From CAJXVY01 sp031580995 (GTDB lineage: Bacteria; Actinomycetota; Actinomycetes; Actinomycetales; Microbacteriaceae), in the NCBI GenBank assembly GCA_031580995.1, contig JAVLCC010000020.1:1-15498 (forward strand): a stretch of 15,498 bases of DNA, written 5' to 3'. Below, piece after piece: positions 7,368 to 14,800 of this stretch. Below the pieces are notes generated by a model, which was given only the letters and a program-made list of their open reading frames with translations, was not told the origin of the DNA and made no database searches. A program made the translations under genes and the position numbers. The number at the start of each line of letters is the position of its first letter. The stretch's first letter is position 1.

Positions 7368-7630
7368 TTTCGATTGCTGTTGCGGCAGTTTCACTTGGGC
7401 TATTGGCGCTATCTGTGATTTTTGCTGTAATCCGAGCATGGAGGGGTCCAACATCTGGTAACTCGGCAGTTGCAGGAGATCTAATCTTTTTTGCCTTTAT
7501 CGGCGCGTTTTCTGTCTTGGGTGTGTTGCTTTCCATTGGTGCAGTCATGGACATCATTTTGATTGCCGCTTTGCTGGGATTTTTGTCTGTTCTTTCGCTG
7601 GCCCGCTGGATGCAGGGAGGCAAGCGATGA
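7364..7630 (+). CDS. mrpF: MrpF antiporter subunit
   Basis: An 88-residue hydrophobic protein of the MrpF/MnhF family with three predicted membrane helices (about residues 3-22, 36-55 and 60-78). The short charged stretch after the first helix (VIRAWRGPTSGN) matches the family's RxxRGP-type loop. Conserved acidic residues in the later helices (for example GDLIFFAFIGAF) are where this family carries them. It is joined by ATGA overlaps to mrpE and mrpG, so expression is almost certainly coupled. Too small to classify safely alone; the operon position settles it. Confidence 0.9.
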   Translation: MISIAVAAVSLGLLALSVIFAVIRAWRGPTSGNSAVAGDLIFFAFIGAFSVLGVLLSIGAVMDIILIAALLGFLSVLSLARWMQGGKR

Positions 7631-7977
7631 ATGCAGAGATGGTGAGCACTGTGATTGGGAGCACACTGTTGATTTTGGGTTCCTTCATTATTTTCAGTGC
7701 TGCGCTTGGTTTGCTGAAACTACCTGATGTTTATACCCGAACCAGTGCGGTTGGAACTGCAGCTGGTTTAGGTGTGGCAGTGATGATTTTGGGTGTGGTG
7801 GTCCTAGATTTCAGCGTGTTGAATTTGATTAAGGGAATTATCGCCATTATTGCCCAGCTAATAACCAGTTCAATCGGCAGTTTTATGCTTGCTCGAGCAA
7901 GTTACCTAACTGATGGAAAACCGGTTGACACGACTATTCCAGATGAGCTTGCCGATCAGGCAAATCTTGAAAAGTAG
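7627..7977 (+). CDS. mrpG: MrpG antiporter subunit
   Basis: A 116-residue MrpG/MnhG-family membrane protein with three predicted helices, completing the antiporter. The family signature is clear: after the first helix comes the segment GLLKLPDVYTRTSAVGTAAGLG (about residues 28-49), matching the usual RlPDvyxRlHaxtkaxtlG pattern. The C-terminal 25 residues are polar. It begins in an ATGA overlap with mrpF and ends with TAG. It is the last gene of the operon; the following 81 bases hold no obvious terminator, so some read-through into the lipid genes is possible. Confidence 0.91.
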   Translation: MNAEMVSTVIGSTLLILGSFIIFSAALGLLKLPDVYTRTSAVGTAAGLGVAVMILGVVVLDFSVLNLIKGIIAIIAQLITSSIGSFMLARASYLTDGKPVDTTIPDELADQANLEK

Positions 7978-8045
7978 TAATTCGAATACAGTTGTGCTCT
8001 CACTGGATGCTCTGTTGCTAACTCGCTTGCTCAAAACTGGACTAG

Positions 8046-8058
8046 TAAACTTTGGTAG
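8046..8058 (+). promoter_or_regulatory. -10 box suggesting a leaderless transcript for the phosphatidyltransferase
   Basis: TAAACT (8046-8051) ends seven bases before ATG 8059, the spacing expected if transcription begins at the A of the start codon. No SD sequence precedes this ATG. Leaderless mRNAs with a TANNNT box at this distance are common in actinobacteria. A weak TTGCTC lies at 8027-8032 but is too close to act as a standard -35. The rest of the 7978-8058 gap shows no gene and no convincing terminator. Confidence 0.4.
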
Positions 8059-8802
8059 ATGGTAGATATACCCAACGACACTAACGCTGGGTCTTATGAT
8101 TCAGCTGCCGCTAGGCGTGTGCCGATGGGGGAGTTGGTTGCCTATCTACTGATTGGTCTAATCCCAATGTTTTCCCTGGCTTATGTTTTGGTCGGATTTG
8201 AGCAACTCCCGCTATCTCTGAGTTTTGGTTTTTATATCTTCGGGGGTTTGTTGGTCATTTTGCTGATGAAAGCTGGTTTCCCACATTCCACTCTCGGCTT
8301 TGGAAACCTTGTGACGCTGGCAAGGTTCAGTGTTGTTGCGGCCTTAGCGTCTTCGCTTTTGGGCTCAGCGGAGGCTTGGTTGGTGGTTGTTTTCGCGTTA
8401 ACATCGCTGGTTTTAGATGGTGTGGATGGGTTTTTGGCTCGCAAAGAGGGCAGGGTTTCCAATTTTGGAGCTCGCTTGGATATGGAGGTTGATTCAGCAC
8501 TGGCAATGGTGTTGGCGCTGAATATTTGGCTTTCCGGGATAACTGGACCGATTATTCTGCTTTTAGGGCTACCCAGGTATGTATTTGCTTTTGCTGCTTA
8601 TTGGAGTCCTTGGCTAAAAAAGCCCCTACCCTACAGCTTCAGCAGGCGAGTAATTAGTGTGGTGCAGATTGCCTCGCTGATTGGCTTGCACGCACCAATC
8701 TTGCCCTCTTTTCTGATCTCTCCGGTTGCTTGGATTGTTGCAGGGTTTTTGATTTGGTCTTTCGGCAGAGATGTGTTTTGGCTTTGGCGGTCTAAGGTTT
8801 GA
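8059..8802 (+). CDS. CDP-alcohol phosphatidyltransferase family membrane enzyme
   Basis: A 247-residue integral membrane enzyme that moves a phosphatidyl-type group from a CDP-activated lipid to an alcohol (or an alcohol phosphate such as inositol phosphate or glycerol phosphate). The full family signature D-x2-D-G-x2-A-R-x8-G-x3-D-x3-D is present: Asp120, Asp123, Gly124, Ala127, Arg128, Gly137, Asp141, Asp145, the metal- and CDP-binding residues. GNLVTLARF (82-90) precedes it, as in relatives, and about six membrane helices surround the motif. The first 20 residues are polar. The acceptor cannot be read from the sequence. The stop overlaps the next start by four bases, placing the enzyme in an operon with a flippase-like protein and a glycosyltransferase, which points to lipid head-group or glycolipid synthesis rather than bulk cardiolipin or PG production. 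Confidence 0.88.
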   Translation: MVDIPNDTNAGSYDSAAARRVPMGELVAYLLIGLIPMFSLAYVLVGFEQLPLSLSFGFYIFGGLLVILLMKAGFPHSTLGFGNLVTLARFSVVAALASSLLGSAEAWLVVVFALTSLVLDGVDGFLARKEGRVSNFGARLDMEVDSALAMVLALNIWLSGITGPIILLLGLPRYVFAFAAYWSPWLKKPLPYSFSRRVISVVQIASLIGLHAPILPSFLISPVAWIVAGFLIWSFGRDVFWLWRSKV

Positions 8803-9794
8803 CAAATTCCAACACTGGCAGAAACCCCAACTTGATTGAAAAAAGCAGCAAAAGAAGATTGCTGCGTTTCGTTCGACTTTTATTTTTGCTCAGTGTTTTC
8901 ATCCTTTTATGGCGAGTGTTTGACGGTGAGGAGGCTATTCGACTTTTATTCAATGCAAACCCGCTATTACTTCTCGCTGGTTTTATAAGCCTCAGCTTGC
9001 AAACTGTTCTCTCAGCATTTAGATGGCGCCTGACTGCCTCTCAGCTGGGTATCAATATTGGCCCAAAGAGAGCTTTGAGCGAGTATTACCTCTCACAAAT
9101 CGCCAATCAATCTCTTCCAGGTGGAGTTTTGGGTGATGCGGGGAGAGTTATTCGTTCTAGTTCGCAAGCAGGCTGGGTGATTTCAGCAAAGGCTGTATTG
9201 ATTGAGCGGATGGCGGGACAGATAACGTTATTTACTTTATTTTTTGTGTCTCTGGGTGCGAATTTATTGCTCCCAGTAAATTTTTCAATACCTCAGTGGC
9301 TACTGATCACAACGCTTTTGGTGCTGAGCATGATTTTCGGGATGGTTTTATTTTTGATTGGTTTTATCAAAGCCAATAGGTCCAACCTGGTGCCAAAAAT
9401 TACAAATTTCATTGCGGATATCTATAAATCACTCTTGGCAGAAAATGTCCGATGGCCTCAACTTGGACTAAGCCTTGCCGCTGCTGTTTTGAACATATTT
9501 GGATTTATATTCGCTGCATGGGCAATAGGAGCTGAGATTAATATCGGTATTGCATTTTTTATCATTCCAATAATCCTGCTGTCGATGCTTGTCCCGCTAA
9601 GCATCGGGGGGTGGGGAATTCGTGAGGCCATGGCGGCTTCCTTGTTTCCCCTCGCAGGTGCTTTGCAAACGGAGGGTTTAGCCGCCAGTGTTGGTTTTGG
9701 GCTGCTGTTTTTATTGGCATCACTTCCCGGAGTGCTAGTTGCACTATTTAGAACCGGGCCAGATACCAACTCCGATGAACTCGGAGCTAGCTAA
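8799..9794 (+). CDS. LPG-synthase-type transmembrane protein (flippase-like)
   Basis: A 331-residue membrane protein of the lysylphosphatidylglycerol-synthase TM / UPF0104 group, with seven or eight predicted helices beginning at about residue 25 after a basic N-terminus. Family features are QTVLSAFRWRL, then SLPGGVLGDAGRVIRS (around 110-125), the AVLIERMAGQ helix and the GGWGIREAMAASLF segment near the C-terminus. Only the membrane part exists; the aminoacyl-transferase domain of MprF is absent. Such stand-alone proteins sit next to glycosyltransferases and are thought to move or help build lipid-linked products; the exact role is unproven. The TTG start overlaps the previous stop (TTGA) and the TAA shares its last A with the next ATG. 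Translation is therefore probably coupled, which also explains the weak SD. Confidence 0.85.
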   Translation: MTNSNTGRNPNLIEKSSKRRLLRFVRLLFLLSVFILLWRVFDGEEAIRLLFNANPLLLLAGFISLSLQTVLSAFRWRLTASQLGINIGPKRALSEYYLSQIANQSLPGGVLGDAGRVIRSSSQAGWVISAKAVLIERMAGQITLFTLFFVSLGANLLLPVNFSIPQWLLITTLLVLSMIFGMVLFLIGFIKANRSNLVPKITNFIADIYKSLLAENVRWPQLGLSLAAAVLNIFGFIFAAWAIGAEINIGIAFFIIPIILLSMLVPLSIGGWGIREAMAASLFPLAGALQTEGLAASVGFGLLFLLASLPGVLVALFRTGPDTNSDELGAS

Positions 9795-10849
9795 TGACTG
9801 GGCTAGCTTGTGTATTTGTAATCCCAGGGGATATCAACACTCCAACCGGTGGTTATATCTATGACCGCAAACTCATTGACCAGCTAAGAAAACAAAACTT
9901 AGACGTTGAGCTAATTAGCCTTCAGGGCTCATTTCCAAATCCAACTGAAAATGACCAGCGTCTGGCTGTTGAAGCTTTTTCAAATCTCAAGGCTTACACC
10001 CCAGTGATCATTGACGGGCTTGCATTTGGGGCGATGGAAAAGGAAGTGGTTTCCTCCATCTCTGCACCCATTATTGCTTTGGTTCACCATCCACTGGCTC
10101 ATGAGGGTGGGCTTGATGAAAAAACCCGACAAAGGCTATTTGATAGCGAATATAAAAACCTGCAAAAAGCCTCGAGGGTATTGGTTCCCAGTTCTCACAC
10201 CAAAAAGCTCTTGGTAAATGAGTATTTGGTTGATGAAAAAATCATCACCGTTGCAAACCCCGGTTTTGATTTGTCGCCCGTTGGGAGAGTGGCTATAGAA
10301 CCACCGCTAATTTTTTCAGTGGGAAGTCTTATTCACAGAAAAGGTCATGATGTTTTGTTAAAAGCTTTATCAAAAATCACACACCTTCCTTGGCAGGCCG
10401 TCATAGCTGGATCCGCTAGAGACCAGGAATACTTTGAAGAGTTGATTGACCTCAGAGCTTTGCTGGGCTTGGAATCCAGGGTCGAGTTCGTTGGAGAAGT
10501 TGATCAGCAGCAACTGACAGAGTATTACTCAAAGGCAACTTTATTTGCTCTGGCAACTAGGCATGAGGGTTATGGAATGGTTTTTGATGAAGCCATGTCC
10601 TATGGTCTTCCAATAATCACTTGCGATTCCGGAGCGGTTTTAGAAACTGTTGGAGAGAAAGCGGCACTAGTGGTTGAGCCTGACTCTGATGAATCATTTG
10701 CAGAGGCGATATCCAGGGTTTTAGAAAACCAGGAAACATATCAAGCCATGTCTAAATCAGCACTTGAGCGAACATCGACACTCAATGATTGGTCAATGAC
10801 TGCGAGCCATTTCATTAGTGCAATAGAAAGCTTGTCAGGGCAAAGATGA
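9794..10849 (+). CDS. GT-B family 4-type glycosyltransferase
   Basis: A 351-residue cytoplasmic retaining glycosyltransferase of the GT4 type. The N-terminal Rossmann half has the glycine-rich turn after the first strand (PTGGYIYDR, about 17-25) and an HHPLAHE segment. The C-terminal half begins with SVGSLIHRKGHDVLLKAL (about 175-192). It holds the E-x7-E sugar-nucleotide motif at Glu258-Glu266 in RHEGYGMVFDEAMSYGLPIITCDSGA. The donor and acceptor sugars cannot be inferred. It begins at TAATG with the flippase-like gene and has GGAG at 9783-9786 as ribosome site. Its place between lipid genes suggests that it glycosylates the lipid made by the phosphatidyltransferase, or its head group before transfer. 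The N-terminal half is less conserved than the C-terminal half. Confidence 0.88.
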   Translation: MTGLACVFVIPGDINTPTGGYIYDRKLIDQLRKQNLDVELISLQGSFPNPTENDQRLAVEAFSNLKAYTPVIIDGLAFGAMEKEVVSSISAPIIALVHHPLAHEGGLDEKTRQRLFDSEYKNLQKASRVLVPSSHTKKLLVNEYLVDEKIITVANPGFDLSPVGRVAIEPPLIFSVGSLIHRKGHDVLLKALSKITHLPWQAVIAGSARDQEYFEELIDLRALLGLESRVEFVGEVDQQQLTEYYSKATLFALATRHEGYGMVFDEAMSYGLPIITCDSGAVLETVGEKAALVVEPDSDESFAEAISRVLENQETYQAMSKSALERTSTLNDWSMTASHFISAIESLSGQR

Positions 10850-10873
10850 TGACACCCAAGGGAGAGGTGATTT

Positions 10874-11656
10874 ATGACTCTAAGTGATGTCGAAATCGCT
10901 AAGCAAGCTGCAGTGAGCGCTGGGGAGATTTTATTGGGTTTTTGGCAAGAAAGAGAGAGCCTCAAAGTTACCAATAAGCGTGCTGGTGATTTTGTAAGCA
11001 GGGCTGATTTCAAAGCGGAGGAGCATCTAAAAAACACTCTGCTTTCAAATTCCCCAAGTGATGGTTGGCTCGGAGAGGAAACTGGTTCATCCGGAGAGAG
11101 AGGCAGAAGGTGGATTGTTGACCCACTGGATGGAACGACAAATTTTCTAAGAGGAATCCCACACTGGTCAGTATCTGTCGGGCTAGAGGTTGATGGAGAT
11201 CTAACTCTTGGGGTTATTCACGATCCGGTGAATAAAGAAACCTTTATTGCAGAGCGGGGCAAAGGAGCCACCTTAAATGCGCAGCCAATAAAGGTTTCTA
11301 ATACTGAGAATTTTGCATCAGCGTTATTCGGGACTGGAATCCCTTTTGGGGGGATGCCCAATATCGATCACCACGCAAGGGAGATAGCAAGGTTGATGCC
11401 CAAATGCGCTGGTGTAAGAAGAATGGGCTCAGCCGCTTTGGATCTGGCCTATGTGGCATGCGGTCGTTTGGATGGCTTCTGGGAAAGAGGCCTGCAGCAA
11501 TGGGATATAGCCGCAGGTTTGGTGATTGCCAGCGAGGCGGGGGCAACGATAACAGGTTGGGACGAGCAAGATGATCCAGGTGTCAGTGGCAATGTGCTGA
11601 CTGCTACTCCCGGGCTTTATTCAGATTTTCATAGGCTAATCGTCAAAGAACACTAA
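10874..11656 (+). CDS. inositol monophosphatase family phosphatase
   Basis: A 260-residue Mg2+-dependent, Li+-sensitive-type phosphatase of the IMPase/CysQ/HisN superfamily. Metal-binding signatures are complete: GEE (67-69), DPLDGTTNF (83-91, with Asp83 and Asp86) and WDIAAG (210-215, with Asp211). VRRMGSAALDLAYVACGRLDG (181-201) is also typical. The substrate may be inositol phosphate, histidinol phosphate, a sugar phosphate or a phosphorylated pathway intermediate; members cannot be told apart by these motifs. The ATG has a strong SD, GGGAGAGG, ending about 6 bases upstream, and lies 24 bases after the glycosyltransferase stop, so it is probably in the same operon. Its stop overlaps the stop of the opposite-strand methyltransferase by four bases. 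Confidence 0.88.
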   Translation: MTLSDVEIAKQAAVSAGEILLGFWQERESLKVTNKRAGDFVSRADFKAEEHLKNTLLSNSPSDGWLGEETGSSGERGRRWIVDPLDGTTNFLRGIPHWSVSVGLEVDGDLTLGVIHDPVNKETFIAERGKGATLNAQPIKVSNTENFASALFGTGIPFGGMPNIDHHAREIARLMPKCAGVRRMGSAALDLAYVACGRLDGFWERGLQQWDIAAGLVIASEAGATITGWDEQDDPGVSGNVLTATPGLYSDFHRLIVKEH

Positions 11657-12390
11657 TTGGAAACCTTGCGGGCGAATAAATCTGCTGATTTTGAACTGGG
11701 AGATTGATTCCCAATCCAATTCGCTACTACTTTCTTTTCTTGCCACTGCTGCCAAGAAAAGATTGCCTTTTCACCAATTACCAAGTTGAACTCATATTCA
11801 CCCAGTTGAGAAACCCGATCAAGAACTTCGATGGCTAGTTTTGGAAAACCAGCTAACACCTCGAAAGAAATTAACTCCACTGAATGCGAAAGTCCCTTGA
11901 GCACCTCCAATTCAAAACCCTCAACATCGATTTTTATGTAATTGGGGAGTCCGTATTGGCTTATGAGGGAATCCACAGTGGTGATTCGAACCAGTTGTTT
12001 TTGATCCCATTTGACTTTTTTGAATCCGGGAGCGGAGCCTGCTGAGGAGACAAAGTCTTCTCTCAAAGATGACACTGTCGGGTGTTTAGTCGAAACCGAC
12101 ATCTGCGCTTCAGCTTCGTTTTCTCCGGCCGCCGCTTCAATGAAAACAACATCCGAGGGAAGCGTTTTTTTCAAAAAGCCTGCGAAGGGTTGTTGCGGTT
12201 CAAGCGCTACAACCTTTGCACCTGCATTTCTCATTGACCTAGTTTTAGAGCCAACATGAGCGCCAATATCAAAGACCAGTGAATTTTTAGGAAGAGTGTT
12301 TTTATAAAACTTCAACCACTGGGAGCGTTTTGTCGGTCGGTAGTAGATAACCAGTGAGCGAAGAAAGCCCCAGTAACTTGTTACTCGCAA
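11653..12390 (-). CDS. FkbM-type SAM-dependent methyltransferase
   Basis: A class I SAM-dependent methyltransferase of the FkbM group, 245 residues from TTG 12390. Motif I is VFDIGAHVGSKT (39-50), followed by ALEPQ (62-66), an acidic second strand. The family signature YIKIDVEGFELEVLKGL (151-167) and the following SFEVLAGF are clear. FkbM enzymes typically O-methylate sugars, lipids or natural products; the target here is unknown. The frame stays open upstream to 12858, but that part is low-complexity, overlaps the divergent oxidoreductase gene and reads as a shadow. TTG 12390 has AAGAGA about 6 bases upstream and no better start exists nearby. It is the only minus-strand gene between two plus-strand blocks that otherwise look related, and may be a later insertion. 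Confidence 0.82.
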   Translation of the reverse strand: MRVTSYWGFLRSLVIYYRPTKRSQWLKFYKNTLPKNSLVFDIGAHVGSKTRSMRNAGAKVVALEPQQPFAGFLKKTLPSDVVFIEAAAGENEAEAQMSVSTKHPTVSSLREDFVSSAGSAPGFKKVKWDQKQLVRITTVDSLISQYGLPNYIKIDVEGFELEVLKGLSHSVELISFEVLAGFPKLAIEVLDRVSQLGEYEFNLVIGEKAIFSWQQWQEKKVVANWIGNQSPSSKSADLFARKVSN

Positions 12391-12641
12391 ATCGATTCTC
12401 TTTTCTTCGCTGACGATGCCTGATCTCCATCCTAAGCTGGCGTTAGCCTTAGGGTTTCGGGCCCGCCATGACTGATATCTGGCTCTGTTAGGCTTTTGAG
12501 AAAGCGGTAACCACCACGCAAAGATAAAGCAAAAGCGCTGATTTTGTGCGTTTTTCGTGGTTCTTGCAGGAATTAGGAGAGGAATTTCTGGATTCCAATT
12601 GAAGAGATATACGTTTTGTTTATTTTTATTAGAAACAACTA
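12391..12641. other. divergent intergenic region with two hairpins
   Basis: No gene is supported in these 251 bases. CCTAAGCT pairs with AGC-TTAGG (12431-12453, one bulged C) about 40 bases upstream of the methyltransferase start, probably in its 5' UTR. A longer imperfect hairpin runs from 12509 to 12562: AACCAC (12509-12514) with GTGGTT (12557-12562), and ACGCA (12516-12520) with TGCGT (12547-12551). AGGAGAGG near 12577 looks like a ribosome site, but no ORF of useful length follows it. Confidence 0.4.
12599..12626 (+). promoter_or_regulatory. possible promoter of the oxidoreductase/PTPS-like operon
   Basis: TTGAAG (12599-12604) and TATTTT (12621-12626) are 16 bases apart in a very AT-rich stretch directly upstream of the operon. 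A start near 12633 would leave a 5' UTR of about 24 bases. The match is only moderate and other AT-rich hexamers are available here. Confidence 0.3.
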
Positions 12642-12656
12642 GTGCTTGGGTTTGAA

Positions 12657-13601
12657 ATGGATACTTTGGCTTTATGGTGCATTGGTGATTCCAAAGCTGA
12701 GCTTCGGCAGGCTTCTGTGGGCGAAGGTGTCTTAGTTGAAAATGTTTATAGTGGCATAAGCCGAGGGACTGAGCGGTTGGTTTTTGAGGGTCAAGTTCCA
12801 AAAAGTGAATTTGAACGAATGCGCTGTTTTGGTCAGCAGGGTGATTTTTCTTTTCCAATTAAGTTTGGCTACTGCTCTGTTGTGAAGGTGCTGGAGGGAG
12901 AGCTTGCGGGGAAACATGCCTTTACGCTTTATCCGCATCAGCAGAAATTTAGAACAACAACCGAGAAACTCCATTTGCTACCAGATGAGGTTCCGGCTGA
13001 GAGGGCAGTGCTGGCGGCGAATATGGAAACTGCACTGAACGTAACCTGGGACAGTCAAGTCAGTGCCGGCGACAAGGTAGTGGTTATAGGTGCGGGGGTT
13101 TTAGGTTTATTGGTTGGTTTCCTTCTGGCCAAAATGCCGGCAACGGATGTGACCGTGATTGACAAAAACAAAAACAGAGCTTCCTTGGCTAAAAAACTAC
13201 AGTTGAAGTTTGCAGATACAGAGAATTCTCCAAATGATTGTGATGTGGTTATAAACACATCTGCAAGCTCAGCGGGGCTTAGCCAAGCCATCGAAATAGC
13301 GGGTAATCAGGCCAAAATAATCGAGGCCAGTTGGTATGGAACTGAAGAGGTTAGTTTGCCACTCGGGGGAGCTTTCCACAGCAGAAGGCTTAGTTTGATT
13401 AGTTCACAGGTGGGGCAAATCCCCGAGAACAAGATAGCGCGCTGGGATTATCAAAGGCGCATGTCCACAGCCCTGGGTCTTTTGAATGATCCTGTGCTGG
13501 ATGTCTTGATTAGCGGCGAGAGCAAATTTGAAAACTTGGATCAGCAGTATTCGGAAATACTGCATAACCCCGAAACCTTATGCCACCGAGTTCGATACTA
13601 A
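12657..13601 (+). CDS. zinc-less MDR (alcohol dehydrogenase-like) oxidoreductase
   Basis: A 314-residue medium-chain dehydrogenase/reductase. The N-terminal GroES-like part reads NVYSGISRGTER (about 25-36), where a zinc alcohol dehydrogenase would have Cys; it has FGYCSVVKVLEG where the GHExxG segment is expected. The catalytic zinc ligands therefore appear to be missing, as in BchC-like and quinone-oxidoreductase-like members. The nucleotide-binding domain is intact: VVVIGAGVLGLLVGFLL with GxGxxG at about residue 144, then VTVIDKNKNR ending in Asp, suggesting NAD(H). ATG 12657 is preferred; GTG 12642 is in frame, adds five residues, and neither has an SD. It is the first gene of the plus-strand block, 14 bases before the PTPS-like gene. 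The substrate is unknown; context suggests a pteridine- or pyrimidine-derived metabolite. Confidence 0.8.
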   Translation: MDTLALWCIGDSKAELRQASVGEGVLVENVYSGISRGTERLVFEGQVPKSEFERMRCFGQQGDFSFPIKFGYCSVVKVLEGELAGKHAFTLYPHQQKFRTTTEKLHLLPDEVPAERAVLAANMETALNVTWDSQVSAGDKVVVIGAGVLGLLVGFLLAKMPATDVTVIDKNKNRASLAKKLQLKFADTENSPNDCDVVINTSASSAGLSQAIEIAGNQAKIIEASWYGTEEVSLPLGGAFHSRRLSLISSQVGQIPENKIARWDYQRRMSTALGLLNDPVLDVLISGESKFENLDQQYSEILHNPETLCHRVRY

Positions 13602-13615
13602 AAATAGGAGAAAAA

Positions 13616-14011
13616 ATGTTTGCAGTTGAAGTTCAAGATCACATCATGATTGGTCATTCATTGAAGGCCGAGGTTTTTGGTCCAGCACAGGGGATGCATG
13701 GGGCAACCTTCACTGTGAACGCGGCCTTTTTTAGTGACAACATTGATGAACACGGTTTGGTGGTGGATATTGGTTTAGCCACTGAGGCTCTGTCTGAGGT
13801 TTTAGATCCGCTTAGATATCAAAACCTCGATGAGTTGTCTGAATTTGAGGACAAATTCACAACCACTGAGTTTTTATGCAGGCATATTTTTGACCAATTG
13901 GCAAAGAAGTTATCCAATGGAATGCTTGCCGATCACGGCTCGGTCAAAAAGCTTCGAATCACCCTGCATGAGAGTTATCTGGCTAGGGCCTGGTACGAGG
14001 GGGATATTTAA
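13616..14011 (+). CDS. divergent 6-pyruvoyltetrahydropterin synthase / QueD-like protein
   Basis: A 131-residue protein of the PTPS/QueD T-fold family. Shared features are an N-terminal strand leading to His14 (IGHSL), His28 in MHGA, GLVVDIG where relatives have GxxxDF, the TTTEFL segment matching PTxExL, and a late LHES with the conserved Glu. Against E. coli QueD three key changes stand out. The catalytic Cys four residues before the first HGH His is Ala24. The second zinc His of HGH is Ala30. The catalytic Asp-His pair of the LDH motif reads LDP. Zinc binding and the standard reaction are thus doubtful, and a changed reaction or a binding role is likely. ATG 13616 has an ideal SD, AGGAG at 13606-13610. 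The stop abuts the methyltransferase start with no gap. Confidence 0.84.
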   Translation: MFAVEVQDHIMIGHSLKAEVFGPAQGMHGATFTVNAAFFSDNIDEHGLVVDIGLATEALSEVLDPLRYQNLDELSEFEDKFTTTEFLCRHIFDQLAKKLSNGMLADHGSVKKLRITLHESYLARAWYEGDI

Positions 14012-14800
14012 TTGGGTTTCGACGCTGATTGGCTAGCTCTCAGAGAGCCAGCCGATCATCAAGCCAGAGATAAAGACCTGCTTCGCAAAGCGGCCAGCCT
14101 GGCAGGGGAGAAACCGGTGATTTTGGACTTGGGTTGCGGCACTGGATCAACAATCAGAGCTTTGGAAACGCTACTTTCAAATAACAGTTCTTGGCGCCTA
14201 GTTGATAACGATGCAGTTCTGTTGGAAGTTGCAAACCAAGAGCTAGATGAATCCGCAAGCCTGCACTGTTTGGATATTCAAAATCTGGATGAGCTTCCCC
14301 TTCAGGGAGTGAGCCTGATAACCGCCTCAGCACTTTTGGATTTAGTTAGCAAAGAGTGGTTGAGTGATTTTCTAGCAAGGGTTCAGGTGCCGGTTTATTT
14401 CGCACTCACCTACGACGGTGATCTTCACTGGTCTATTGAAGACCCTGAAGATTTTGAAATTAGGGAAGCATTCAACACTCATCAGCAGACCGATAAGGGA
14501 ATGGGCACTGCCCTTGGACCCATAGCAGCAGAGGCTGCAATTGAGATATTAGAAGATTTAGGTTTTGAAGTTCTTAGCGCAAATAGCCCGTGGATCTTGG
14601 GAAAAGAGAATGTGGCTTTGCAGCAGTCTTTGGTGACGGGAATTGCTCAGGCTGCTCGGGAGGTTGGAAACAATAACTCAGCAAGCTGGCTGGAGAGAAG
14701 AATCTCAAAGGCTTCAGAGGTTGAATGCACAGTTGGGCATGTGGATATTTTGGCAATACCAGCAGGCTGGCAAGGGGAGGTTGAGCGTGAAATCAGTTGA
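14012..14800 (+). CDS. class I SAM-dependent methyltransferase
   Basis: A 262-residue soluble methyltransferase with a Rossmann SAM-binding core. Motif I is VILDLGCGTGS (36-46). It is followed by RLVDNDAVLLEVA with the acidic residue that contacts the SAM ribose, HCLDIQNLDELP as motif II/III, and a SLITASALLDLVSKEWL segment. The start is TTG 14012 directly after the PTPS-like stop, with GAGGGGG (13997-14003) eight bases upstream; the ADWLALREPAD opening supports it. It overlaps the reductase gene by 14 bases at its 3' end. The target is unknown. Its tight packing between the PTPS-like and RibD-like genes argues that it methylates an intermediate of the same pathway rather than RNA or protein. 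Confidence 0.83.
   Translation: MGFDADWLALREPADHQARDKDLLRKAASLAGEKPVILDLGCGTGSTIRALETLLSNNSSWRLVDNDAVLLEVANQELDESASLHCLDIQNLDELPLQGVSLITASALLDLVSKEWLSDFLARVQVPVYFALTYDGDLHWSIEDPEDFEIREAFNTHQQTDKGMGTALGPIAAEAAIEILEDLGFEVLSANSPWILGKENVALQQSLVTGIAQAAREVGNNNSASWLERRISKASEVECTVGHVDILAIPAGWQGEVEREIS

Noticed and set aside
12391..12858. N-terminal extension of the FkbM methyltransferase up to 12858 (156 extra codons)
   Set aside because: The extension overlaps the divergent oxidoreductase gene, is Gln/Lys/Pro-rich without fold, and the family homology begins only near the TTG at 12390.
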